Positions 26,591 through 39,748 of a stretch of 64,000 nucleotides of DNA are shown here, piece by piece (positions within the stretch are counted from its first letter, which is position 1; every line of letters starts with the position of its first letter). Both the position numbers and the translations under genes were made by a program. This stretch comes from Dysidea avara (Eukaryota; Porifera; Demospongiae; Dictyoceratida; Dysideidae): the NCBI RefSeq assembly GCF_963678975.1, contig NC_089281.1:24098765-24162764 (forward strand), read 5' to 3'. The notes beneath the pieces are model-generated. The model was not told the DNA's origin. It saw only the letters and a list, made by a program, of their open reading frames with translations, and did no database searches.

Positions 26591-28217
26591 TATAACAGTA
26601 AGATTACTTGCTTTTCGCCTGACCTGCGTTGTTCTGGTAGCAGTGTTCTAAAGGCCGCTTTTTAACGCCCGCTCGTTTATAAGACGGGCGATCGTTAACT
26701 AGGTAATCACGTGCGCTGGCATGTAAACAAACAACCTACGCCTTTCTTTGTGCTAGATAACCACACTCGATCAGTATATGACCACAGTCGCCTTATAGTT
26801 GGATTGGTTATGACGGTAAGTCTGTAAAGATCAAATTGATCATAAGGCCGTCCTTCTCAGAAGACGATTAGTAGCTATACGTACCTCGTGACGAAAAAGA
26901 AGGTGGGTCCATGGTAAAGATGCACACGAAATCTAGCACGTGTTGTTCTTGGTGTATTGTGTCATTGTAGCTTGCGTATTGTATAGTGTGAGCCCGCACA
27001 ATATGCTGCTGTCAAGTAGCAAGCAGGCCACTAAATACATGCAACAGAGCTCAGTAGCAGTCATCTAAGCGTCCTGCCTGTATGTAAAATTTAGTTATCA
27101 CTGACAATGTAAAATGCAATGTGCATGGTAGCTACTAACTTTGTGTGTAGCAATTAATGTTTGCAAAAACCATCAAATTCAGGTTACAACTGTCTAGCTA
27201 AAAAAAAACTGTCTAGCTGATAAAAGTAGGTAAAACATCAAACAAAACACCCTGCAGATTTATAAACAGGAAGCTACACAGCCTTGGCTGATGCTGTCAT
27301 CCTCGTAAAAATAAAATTTAAAAGGGCAACCATAACACCTTTGTCCTTTTTCCTAAGTTTACACTTTATACCTAGCTTATATAATGCAGTGTACATTTGC
27401 AGTAGCTAATACATGTTCAGTGGTGGGCTATAATTGTGCATAACTATTGGGTGGGAAGATTATCTGTAAGCTTTCAGAAACTGGAAGGTTTGTTCAACAA
27501 AGATCTAATATTCATTAGTATCCTAATTGTATTTACAAGGTGGCACATCAGACTTATATAATGTTTGCCTTATATGTTTCTTTGATCTATGCAATGCCTC
27601 CACACAAAGATATTAGGCCTATGCACACAGACTCTTTGCATCAGTAGTCACATACCTGTATAACATTTTATCACATTGTAACTTTCAGCTTGTATGTATG
27701 GTATACATACATATTAGTTAAATGGCACACGTGCAGCATTTAAGTTAGCTGGTACATTCATTTTTATTACTGAACCATTACATACGTAGCACATTGTTTT
27801 GTGAAGCAGCATCTGTAAACAGTTAATGGCTTGACTGATTAGAAATACTTTCATGGCTTATTGAACATGTTATTTTTGCAGTGAATGTTTACAACTAAAC
27901 AATTCTTTTGATGCGTATCGAAATAACAGTAAGTACATTCTTGTATAACTAGCTGCAGTCCAAACAATGTGTTTTCCTTTCAAGAAGATAATAGGTATAG
28001 TTATAATTGAACAGATGTCAACTTCTGTACACAGATTTATATGATAACCACAAGTCTGTCTAACAATGAGCATTAACACTCAATTAACATTCTGAACATA
28101 CGTGTTTAATTTTCTTAAATGGCATTCGCCTGATCATAAATACATTGTAGCATTTATAGCTGGTTATGTTCGGTTTGTGAATAAGTTTGAAATGTTTCAT
28201 CTACAGGTGGAGACAAT
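26591..28217 (+). promoter_or_regulatory. Upstream region of kinase-less receptor
   Basis: The start-codon exon of the receptor opens right after TTTCATCTACAG at 28205, as in its paralogue (TTTTCATGTGCAG). A non-coding first exon therefore lies upstream. A candidate ends at about 26815 (TTATGACG before GTAAGT). Near it is a relatively GC-richer stretch with an inverted GCCCGCTCG / CGGGCGATCG motif and CACGTGCGCT, a string also present in the paralogue's promoter region. Confidence 0.35.
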
Positions 28218-30756
28218 ATGAAACTCAAGTATTTACATATATTACTTGTCTTCAGTTTGCAAATATTTGTAGCATGGAACCAGCCAGCACCTTCATCTGG
28301 TAAGTTGCTAGAATAAACGTAATCTCATGTCTATAGCTAGTGTAATGTGCCATTAAATCACAGCACAGGAATTCTCCCGTGTATGTAATTGCTAGTCTCA
28401 ACATTTTAATGATTGTGCTATTTATGCAATTTATGCAGTTATCAAAATTGCTGAGTAGGATAAAATTGTGTTTGATGTGGTTAATTGTTACACGTAATTT
28501 GTGGGCAGCCCTGCAGTAGTAAAGATAAAGCAATTATGTTACATGCTTTCACACCTCCCATGAATATAATTATTATCTACATTTAAGGTAAAAATAGTAA
28601 ATGTTTTGGATAGCTGTAATTAGTACATTGCACTGATACTGAACATGTCCACTACATGGCAAATTCACTTCCAATGGCTCACTTTGGTATCACTGCTTAA
28701 GCATGTTATCACATAATCGATAGAAATTGCGGTCAGTTATGATGACTATTGTATTATACATGTAGCCTTTGTATGCATTTGTAATACAAAACTATATCAT
28801 GGTCTCCATATGTATGTCGTTACTGATTTATTCATGTAGGATTTCTCAGCATTACTCCTGTGGCACATCTTGTAGTGGTCGGAGAGAATGCCACATTCAG
28901 ATGTGAAGTTAACGCAAACCTACAAACTATCCATGCTGTTGCATGGGAAAGAGTTAATAGCAGCAATACAATCTTCAATATCCTACCAGGTCCCCATTAC
29001 CATCTCTCGGCCATGGACACTGGACTAACTCTTACAGTCATCAATATTTCAGCCAATGACATTGGTGGGTACTACTGTGTAGCTTATAGGATGGATGGTG
29101 AAGATGAATACAGCAACCATAGCTTGCTGCAAGTTATTGGTTAGTTTATTTTGAGGTACATGGAAGCCGATATATTAATATGTGCCTTCCTATTTTTTAG
29201 AACGGACCTCAGTAACTGTTACACAGTCCATGGTTGAAGCTATAGTCCGACAAAATGTGACTTTAACTATGCTAACATCTGGCATGCCAAATATCACCAT
29301 CTTACAAAAGAAGAATGAACAGACTGGAGAATTTGAGGACATTTCTCCCAGCAAATATTCTGTCCTAAACAACACAGTTACTCTCTACTCCCTGTTTGTG
29401 ATAGATGCTGGAGAATACAGAACTTGTGTTTTCAATTTACCAAGAAACAGAGCATGTGCCTCCTTTAGTCTGACAGTAACTGGTACGAATAGTATTACAG
29501 CGTACATAGCATTACATGTGTGATATATTACATGTGTGTATGTGTGTGTGTACATGTCCCATGGGATACTATGTGGTAGTGACCTCAACCCAACAGTTTT
29601 ACTTGTCACATTTGACGTGGTGTATTTTGTTGGTTAAAGTGGCCTGGTATGAAAACATTGTGGCACTAGGTCTTTGTGCCAACTCATATATTGTGGTAAT
29701 CTATATAAACTACAAACTAGTTACAAACCACATTTGCTTTAAATATTTTAAACTGCTGGTTGATAGGTTGATGCTTTTAATCATTTTTTATGGCCATGCA
29801 AACTATTAGATATTCAACAGATGGCAAAAGTACTTCGTACACCAACATAAACCAAAAAAGCAACAACATAATTCATGTACTTCATTCCTACAACTAATGA
29901 ATGTATTGTGTGGTCTCTATAATTTTACAGTGTGCATAATGTGCATTATTTTAGGCTTTCCTATTATTTCACTTGCTCCTGTAATTACAATTGATAATGG
30001 AAGTAACTGTTCAATAATTTGCCACGTAACTCAGTCAGTATCAGTCACTGATGACTTCAGTGATCTACATATAAGTTGGCAGGGAATTGATGGACAGCCT
30101 GTACTAGGTCAAGTTACCAGACTAACTGATACTAAATCACAACTGTTTATTGAGAAAGTTACTGATGTAGTACACTACATGTGTATAGCAACCAATGCGA
30201 TAGGAACTAGTGCAATGGTCACTAAAGTTAATGTAGAAAATTGTATCCCTGATCCACCAACAAAGCTCCAGTTAAGCTGCAGAAACAACAGTATTGCTGT
30301 CAGCTGGATTGCTCCTGAAAGAGATGTCGGTAGACCACTTACAGCATATTATGTAGAAGTTAATGATATGGATTCTGATGTTACTACTTCAGTAAGTGTT
30401 GGACCAACTGAAACCAGTGTGGAAATTGGAAGTTGTGTTAAGAATACAGTGCTACTGAGAGCGGAAAATGACTGTGGAAACAGCAGTGAAATTGTTTCTA
30501 CTATCTATGTTGAGCATTACAATCAAAGTAAGTTATCCAGTACTTAAGCTGTGTAACAACCAGTAAAATTTTATTATCCTCTGTAGCTGCTGTTCATACA
30601 ACCTCAAATGATGATCATGCGATAACACTTGTGTTCATTAACATCATCATAGCCGTAATTTTTCTTACTGTCACACTTATCTTATTGATTGTGGTCCTTT
30701 CTAGCTGGTGGAAAATTAAGGCACTTAAAAATGAGTTGAAAACAGAAAAAGAATGA
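28218..30756 (+). CDS. Ig-type receptor paralogue lacking a kinase domain
   Basis: Five coding exons, 28218-28299, 28840-29139, 29201-29482, 29955-30527 and 30587-30756, give 468 residues. A signal peptide (about 1-20) is followed by Ig1 (28-127), an Ig2 without the B-strand Cys (128-221), a combined Ig3 plus FN3 exon (222-412), a transmembrane helix (about 425-450) and an 18-residue basic/acidic tail that starts at WWKIK and ends in a stop. Exon phases (all phase 1), domain order and many residues (AENDCGNS in FN3; GRPLTAYYV against GQPLTAYYV) match the gene at 13412. The last coding stretch is 170 bp, the length of the paralogue's transmembrane exon, but here it ends in TGA instead of a donor. 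No kinase exons were seen downstream. A decoy or co-receptor role is inferred. Confidence 0.85.
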
Positions 30757-30867
30757 GTGCTATGTACTTATTGTATTGGGACCCATATCTAACTTAATGT
30801 GTATATATTTATGACTGTCACAGCATATATCAATTTTGTACAATGTCAATACAAATATAATATAATA

Positions 30868-30930
30868 TATATGTGTGTGTATGTGTATGTATGTATGTAT
30901 GTATGTATGTATGTATGTATGTATGTATTT
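30868..30930. repeat. (TGTA)n microsatellite
   Basis: About 13 TGTA/GTAT tetramers with minor interruptions, preceded by a TATA-rich and TGTG-rich stretch, in the 3' flank of the kinase-less receptor. Confidence 0.9.
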
Positions 30931-31377
30931 ATGTATGTATATCACTTAAATGACCTCCTTTGGCAAATGCTACAATGTGTACATACATAATGCCGTTCTG
31001 ATTGCGTTTGATACTAATGTTTAGTAATCTGCAATTATTTTGAGTCTTGATGTATCTAAAGCTTTTAGTTGTTCATAACTGTGCTCATCAAATTAAATTA
31101 ATGTGCTGGCCATACCCAAATTGATAATAATGATTGATTAACATAAGAAAAAACCATGTTACCCTTTGGTGAATTTCTGAATACTTTCAACAGTATATAT
31201 AATACATGTATAGTGAGTGTTTGGTATATACTTTTTTAGTCATATATACATAAACGAAAAAGGCAGTCTGGCTACTTATTTATGCTGGCCAAAGTTGCAG
31301 AGCACATATACTCATACACACATGCCAGCATGCACAGAACGGCATACATGCACACATGTATACATATTACACACGTG

Positions 31378-32410
<1,033 letters not shown>

Positions 32411-32590
32411 TCTGTGAAAATCTAGAACTGCTGGAGTGTTTACAAAAATCTCAAATGTTATCCCAAGTACATATGATATTTCTGTAGTAGAGTATCAACT
32501 TTCACACTGGCAATCACAAAATGTTACCACTCAAAAATTCTGACATGACACCATACAGAGATGCACACTGTGCTAACTCTTCAAGGAGTC
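32411..32590 (-). repeat. Dispersed repeat, inverted partner of 34733-34890
   Basis: Its reverse complement aligns with 34733-34890. Shared blocks are AGTTAGCAYRGTGT, GGTGTCATGTCAGAATTTTT, GGTAACATT and CTACTACAGAAATATCATA. The two copies lie in opposite orientation about 2.1 kb apart, which could let the intervening DNA invert or fold back. Confidence 0.75.
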
Positions 32591-33675
32591 ATATAATTAT
32601 AGTGGTCTTGCATAGGCTATAAACATAGCTAAGGTGTACATCATGCCCTTATTAATTCACCTCATCCATACTGATTGGTCCAATATCTTAATATAATGCA
32701 AGATCTTACTGTATGTTACTTTCACTCTTGTTTGCAGAACATTGCAAGGATAATCTGCAATCTTGTAATCTCTCAAGCTGGCACAAATTTTTTTTTTGAT
32801 CATCTGCCACTTCTTGGTGGAATTCTCTCACTGCTGTAACACCTGTTACTTACAGCTATAATGAATTTGTATCCTTTGCCAAGGACTTTTACCTAAAGTA
32901 ATTATGTGGTATAGCAGTTTTATATGTGTTTTGTATTGTGTGTATTGGTGTGCTGTATATGTATGTGTGTGTGCTCTGGTAGGGAAGAACAGCTATTGCT
33001 GACTACCATGACATTAAATCAACCAATCAATCAATCACAGGATGAGATGAAAATAGTACAGAGCTGGTGACAGCTGCCACTAGTGACAAGTCAGCCAGTT
33101 TAATAATACCATGTCCGATGTCCATACATTGACAAGGAAACTTGAGATCTCTGCGTAATACCTTGTGAGAGTGACAGAACACTACTCCAATCTTTGTGTG
33201 ATGTAGGAGTGGACTTATCCATTCTTTGTGTTATATCTCATCTCTAAAGAAAATTATCAAGGCAAAGCAATATCTCATAATACAACTTCATAACCTTTGA
33301 AGTTATTCTGGTTGTGTTACTATAGAGAAAACCATTAACACATGAACTGGACAGAGAGTATCAGCTCTTAACACTCTCAGCCACCTGTACTTTTGTGACA
33401 TCAAACTGCCAAAGTGTTTGAGACAATGTTTAGCTCACTTCATCGCATAGTACTTTATAGTTTGCAATATATTATAATAGGTGTGTGCACATGATTTGAG
33501 AGGGACTCGTACTGAGGCAAGTGGTTGGAACATTGCTTAGTACAGGTTTCAGATTCTACCTAGTAAGAAAGCGATTACTATAGTCTACCCAATTGGGACC
33601 TGCTGCAATTGCAGGTCTGGTCACCATGGTCACCATGCATATATAGTATAACAAAAACTGGTAGACATGTTACAT

Positions 33676-33714
33676 CATAGATAGTATACCACAGACTGTG
33701 GTATACTATCTATG
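33676..33714. repeat. Perfect 19-bp palindrome
   Basis: The left arm CATAGATAGTATACCACAG and its exact complement are separated by a single A. It abuts the left end of the inverted-repeat element that starts at 33714. It could be a cruciform or hairpin end, or two abutting copies of a short terminus. Confidence 0.9.
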
Positions 33715-33968
33715 GTTACATCAAGAGTTAATAATAGTGGAGGGAGAGTGTCTAACTCTCAGTATGGCCTGTACAAACACCCTGCGTAAAGTTCACCTTT
33801 CATCAAATCAACACCTTTATTGGGGGATAGAAAACTGCTGATTGGTGTTGATGAAGGTAAAGCCTTTGTTCTGAAATAAGGCTGAGCTGTTACTTTACAT
33901 AGGGTGTTTGATGAATGCATTCAAGTTAGATACTCTCCACCTTACAAATATTATGAACTCTTGGTTAC
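33714..33968. mobile_element. Fold-back/MITE-like inverted repeat element
   Basis: The left end GGTTACATCAAGAGTT is matched by the right end AACTCTTGGTTAC. Internal inverted blocks include AAACACCCTRYGTAAAGT and AACACCTTTATT-like segments, so most of the element can pair with itself. It has no open frame. Confidence 0.65.
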
Positions 33969-34317
33969 ATGCACCACATGGCTGAATTAAATTAATGCAA
34001 ATCATCGCACTGTTGCTAAGTCATGGGCACCCATACAATTATAGTACATGCTCACTGTATGTACTAGAAATGAATGTTCTACAGAAATCCCTTTAGATCC
34101 AGCACGTTCATTGCACAACAGATAAACAATATTACAAAACTACTAAATGTAAACTGTTATCAATCGTTCAAATGTTAACCTACCTGAAATATGTATAAGT
34201 CTGGGATGATGTGCATCAAATGGAGTACATATCATACAAAAGCACACAAGTATAGAATAATACAAAAATGTGTGTACATAAATTTATAGCACTATTAGTA
34301 AAATATATATATTTTTT

Positions 34318-37300
34318 TCAAAAAAGATATGCGTTTTTCTTTAAACTAATTTGCTTCCACTTTGCAAGTTTGTAAAACCCTTCTTTGGCCATGTTAAATA
34401 CTTGGTAGAATTCTTCGTCACTCAAGTGACGCTACAGAAACAGATACAAGTAAACACTGATGTGCATTTTATATATGAGTACAATTATACCTCTAGCTTT
34501 GTTCTATCAACGTCAGCGGGAAGCTTCATTTTTCCGATGAGTTGTAATTCCTTTAGTGGGTACATCATCTACCAGAACCAATGTTACAACAATCTTACAA
34601 TAATACACTACAACTCACCACCACATTGTCACTAGTGGCTGTCACCGGCTCTGTACTTTTCCGTCTCATCCTGTTCTCAACTACAAAAAAGACCATCGAA
34701 GAGTTAGTACATTATTCGTGTAGTGTCTAACAAGGTGGACTCTTTGAAGGGTTAGCATGGTGTTTGTATGGTGTCATGTCAGAATTTTTGATGGTAACAT
34801 TGTGTGTTAGAAAGTTGACACGACATTCTACTACAGAAATATCATACACAACATTTGAAACTTTGGATAAACACTCTATTATTAGATGGTAATATCAATG
34901 TCAATTCTAAAATATGATAATCATACAATTCAATACAGTTCATTTGGTAAGAATTTGGAAATTTCAGTGGCGAAGTGATCGGCAGATTTTTTAGTTCAAT
35001 GAATTGTATTGTGAGAGAAAAAAAAGTAGATACAATAGAAAGAATTTAATTATGGGATGGAAATGTATAACTATGTATAATTGAAGTGCTAATGGGTTTC
35101 ATATAGTCAAATTGTTCAATCAGCCCAGACAATTTTCTGCATTGTAATGAATGGTGCCACACAGACAATGGTACACTAGATTCCATAGATGTGAAAATAT
35201 ATGAGGACAATAAACTTTATGTAGTAGAAGCTGAAAGGCATATCATCATTTCTGTTATAATATGATAGCACTCCTACCCACCAGTTGTAACAAATGATCA
35301 ATCCACAGATAACATCCTTACAAGTATTGATACACATCCAAAAAACGTGGGAGAGCAGCGATTTTCATTTGTAGTTTCCACTTGAAATTTTTACAAAACT
35401 ACTAAATCAAAATCACTGCCAAGCGTATTGTAATACAGAACCCCATTAACATTGAAATGATTTCACTAATAATGTTAACACCAACGTTTCTTATATCATC
35501 ACTTCATTCATTGTTGCAACATGAAATAAATTGTAGTGGTCTCAAGTTTCCAGTGATGCCTGTACAAGTCACAAGTTGTCATGCATGCATAAGCCCATAA
35601 CAACGGTATTGGTCATTTGAGAAATGATCACTTCAAGTCAACCATTCAAATTTGGTGTGCTATTTTTACTTGGCTCTTCACATAATTACAGGTGAGTATA
35701 TATGTAAGAGTATGAAATCCACTGAAGCATTTAATGAAAACTATTTTGTTATCTATGATCGTTTTTTTTTCCAATGTATTTTAGTCTACAGTAATCGTCC
35801 ACCAAAACCTGCACACACTCATGGGAACCGCTCCAATTAATCACGCATGACGTAGAAATGATGGGACCTCTAAGCTAATCATCAACATACATGAGCAGGA
35901 AGACAAAGATATAAACCAATCATAACAGTAACCTTACATAACCCCATACTTCACCCACACTACACACTTTGTACTCACAACTACTCAGACTACTCACAAC
36001 TACTCACCTGGTGTAGGTAATTTTCCATTACTGGACACGGTTGGAGGTCTGGCAGGCTTGACGATGGGCTCTATCTGGGGTTGGCTAACAGTATTACTTT
36101 CACACTTCAAGTGCCAAATGGTGTTAGCTAGTGAGAAATGACTACATAATACACAACTTGCATTACAGAGTTGTAGTCTTTACCTGACATACACATCTCA
36201 TCGCCTTCCACAAAATTCTGATGGCATTTGGAGCACTTGGCACATTTAGTGTGGTAGTGGTTCTCCCCAGCCTGTAATGTAACACAACCAACACTAAATA
36301 CATGGACAACATCTACTATTACAACATCACTTATGTTCTATGACATGTAACTGATACTACAAGTGTATAGCATTCGTAATGATTCCTGACACCCTATCCT
36401 CATGCTAGGGACACAATAGCTTGTAACTGATATATACCCACAAGGGGTCAGGCATGGATCATTGGTGAAAGAAAGCTGTACACAAAAGGAAAGATACAGC
36501 TTGATGAACTGATGAAATTTTGTTAAAGGCAACAATTAGGGTAGTGCCCTATGGCACTGTCCAGGCATATCTCAATTTCTTGGTTACTTGCACAAGACAC
36601 AGAACTATGTAGCAAATACAGATTGTAAAATGTGTTGCTCTGAGAAGCACACCAAATTTCCATTACAAAATACACATATACTGGAGGTGTTTACAAGTGC
36701 TGCTAACGTCATGGTAACTTTGTTGTGAGATGACCAAGCCAAATTTGAGATGATCTCAGTTTGACATACTGACCAATGGAATGAACAACAGAAACAACAA
36801 GGTGGAAGTTTATGGTTGAATTTGTACACAATGTATTGTAGTTTGGTCATTGGTTTATCCCAGCCCACAATGAGGGTGTAGCATTAGATGGCAAGCCTTG
36901 CCAGACTTCACTACAACAAACTTGAATAAGGGAATTAGTAATGTCTGTAGCTGCTACACCTAAAGAAACAGCCAATTCACTAGTGTAAAGAAAGATACTA
37001 GTAAATATTATCATTGTATGTTGGTACTAGGGACATCAAGCATAACAGCAACCCATTCCATATCAAGCTATGCTCAGCTACACAATACCTCAGTGTAAAC
37101 AGATCTGTTATAGAACAAGCATGAAACGAAACACCAAATATTTAGTATCCTCCTTATCAGAATTTTAAGCTTAAAACAATATTATTAATGTTCACAAGCT
37201 TGTCTAATATTTCGTTGCATTCATTGTAGAAGGGTTCAGTAATCACCGTAACACCATCACAAACTAATGTTAGAAAGCTAATAAAATGTTGTCATATATG

Positions 37301-39588
37301 TATAGCTAATGTAATAATGTAGTGGGCACAGGGATCCATACCCTATTTGGCCATGGTTTGTACTTAATTACATTAATCCAGTGAGGCTTCACTTTGCAAT
37401 ATCACACAACAAACGATATGGACAGGTGATGTATCAAAAAGAGATTAAGTACAAGTTAAAAATTGTATGCAGTACAATGTCTTAAATATGGGAATATTCA
37501 ATTTGTCCCTTACATACAAGGGGTCCATTTAAGGAACTACCAATACAATTCTACTGATATAGGACCTACATACGCAGGTATCAGGGGTATCATAGTATGC
37601 ACAGCTTTCAACACTGAATCTGTATAATTCGTTAAAACCTCATATGAATATTTATAAATGTCTTCACTGAAGTTTATAAATTGCATTTCTGTATTACAAA
37701 GTGTGCACCCATTAAAATGTACACACAGAGTAGTTGTCTAATGAATCTTCTCAGAAGTGTTGAAATTCTCTAAGTGACACATGAACTAACCTCTAGTACA
37801 GTCCCCATGATGAACTGCTTGCATGCTATGCAGACAACTCCAAACAACTCATGGAAACATGTCTCACAGTATGGCTTGTCATTTCTAGGTACAAAAAAAG
37901 ACATAAAGATATGTATATAAACCTGTTGCATATAATAGTACACTGTAAACTCACTTGCCGATGTATTCATTGCTCAATGCGGTCCTACATTTATTACATA
38001 CAAAACACCCAATATGCCAGTGACGATCCAATGCCAAATAAGACTGTTCACTTTTGATGGTTTTCTGACAGCCAGCACAAGCTACAGAATTGATTAAATA
38101 CTGTGAATTTATGTATGTACAACACTAGTATGGTACTATGAAATCCATACAATTTATACAGGTCTAACTCCTATGCAGACATAGATTCTGCTGTATAAAT
38201 GGATTACAACACTAGAGCTCTTTACATAAGGTTTCTTATTAACAGCAAGTCTGCAGCTGTAGATTATTGGAATGCTTACTTCCAAGTCTTGATCGTACAA
38301 TATGATCAACGTCCATCTCAGTCAACGAACCATCCGGGAAATCGTTAGTGTCTAGTTTGTTTTCACTGTGGTGGTTATCTAAAGATTTTATTACCAGCGA
38401 TGTCTGCCTCAAATCTTTAGAATAGCTTCCTGGTTTCTCGCTCTTTGTGAGCGTGTTACTAGCACCATCAGGGGATAGCCGATCATTCAGAGTAGCATCA
38501 GGGTGTCTTGTGCTTGGACTGGGAGGAGGCTGCGAGCTACTACGTGACCCCTGCATGCCTACTTTCTCTGATGAAGCAGAGATATAGTGTGGAAGGTTTT
38601 CAGCACACATTTTACATAGAACCTCCTTGCCATCATAAGTCAAAACAGCTCCTGCTTGAATCTGTGCCCTAAAATATGAGATAAACACACAGTGTTTTAT
38701 GACAACACAAAAGAGCACATGATTGTTGCACTATTAGGAAAGCACATATATATTGGAGATTACCACACAAACATTCCTGTACAACACCCATACAATTATA
38801 ATGCCTACATGTCCTCCCAGAGAAACTCATTGTACAACAGAAGCCAACTATTGAAAACATGAAGGCATACTAGTACAAATAACTGGAATAATTGTGCACA
38901 AATCCATGTTAATGGTTTCATACCTGCACCGATCACATGTGAAACATCGTGGATGGTAGGTGTTACCAAGTGCTGTGACCACTCGTCCCTCAACATATTG
39001 ACCACAAGCTTTACACTTTATACCAAAAAGTATCTCGTAATCTTTTTTGCAATAGTACTTATCATCTTTCAGAAAATAGCCCCCTTGGGCTAGAGAGCCT
39101 TGACACACTACACAACAGATACAAGAAACCATATGAACACATATTAAAACTTGGGGTGATAATAGGAACTTAATTTTGGGGTCTATTTACACTATCACTG
39201 ATAACAACTCACCATTGCAAACAAAGCAGTTAATGTGGAAGTGTCTGTCCTGCACTTTTAAGACTTCACCAGCACAAACGTCCCCACAGGCGTAGCACAT
39301 AACAGCTACGAAGAGAATACAACAATGAATTTATTACTAGCACTGAATAAATGTGAAATACGAATTACAAAGCGTACGCGCAAGATTTATGAGCTTACAA
39401 ATCGTGTTTGTAAAAGGGTAAGAGTGATCGAGAATCTCAATCACACTAATCTAGATTTTTGTTTGTTTGTAACTATGTGAACGCCATTATGACACGCCCT
39501 TCGAGATCACAGCACACAAAACCACGAAAACTTATCTTCTATCAAATTTAAAATATTGCATACGAACAACGCACAAAAACTCACTCAT
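34318..39588 (-). CDS. abLIM/UNC-115-like protein: four LIM domains and villin headpiece
   Basis: Eleven phase-consistent exons, read from high to low: 39585-39588, 39213-39305, 38924-39107, 38280-38668, 37955-38081, 37791-37884, 36184-36271, 36008-36127, 34619-34680, 34491-34568 and 34318-34431, giving 450 residues. LIM1 spans about 5-60 (CYAC, HFHINCFVC), LIM2 64-115 (CKAC, HPRCFTCDRC, CKMC), LIM3 225-285 (CAGC, HIGCFVCNKC, CETC) and LIM4 285-340 (CIAC, HTKCAKCSKC, IWHLKC). A Ser/Pro-rich linker (about 120-222) separates LIM2 from LIM3. The villin headpiece (about 389-450) begins YPLKELQLIGKMKLP and ends in the hallmark KKNAYLF. abLIM proteins bind F-actin through the headpiece and signalling partners through the LIM domains. 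The first coding exon holds only ATG plus one base; a downstream in-frame ATG three codons on could also start translation. Confidence 0.9.
34733..34890 (+). repeat. Dispersed repeat, partner of 32411-32590, in an abLIM intron
   Basis: Inverted copy of 32411-32590. It lies in the intron between exons 36008-36127 and 34619-34680 of the LIM-headpiece gene. No terminal inverted repeats were identified. Confidence 0.7.
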
Positions 39589-39748
39589 TGTTAACAGATT
39601 ACTTGACGAATGTCTTTTCAAACTGCTGGCTTAACTATACACTCCACAACAAACAGCAACTTTCATAACGCGACCTTGTACTGATGCCCGGCTTTATTAC
39701 ATGAACTAACTAAACGCGCATCCTCTGATTTACACGCAAGGAGAAAAA
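39589..39748. promoter_or_regulatory. 160-bp divergent promoter, abLIM-like / cupin gene
   Basis: The start codons of the LIM-headpiece gene (minus) and the intronless cupin gene (plus) are 160 bp apart, so both must be transcribed from this interval. It contains two CGCG motifs (about 39667 and 39713) in otherwise CpG-poor surroundings, and no obvious TATA box. Confidence 0.65.
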
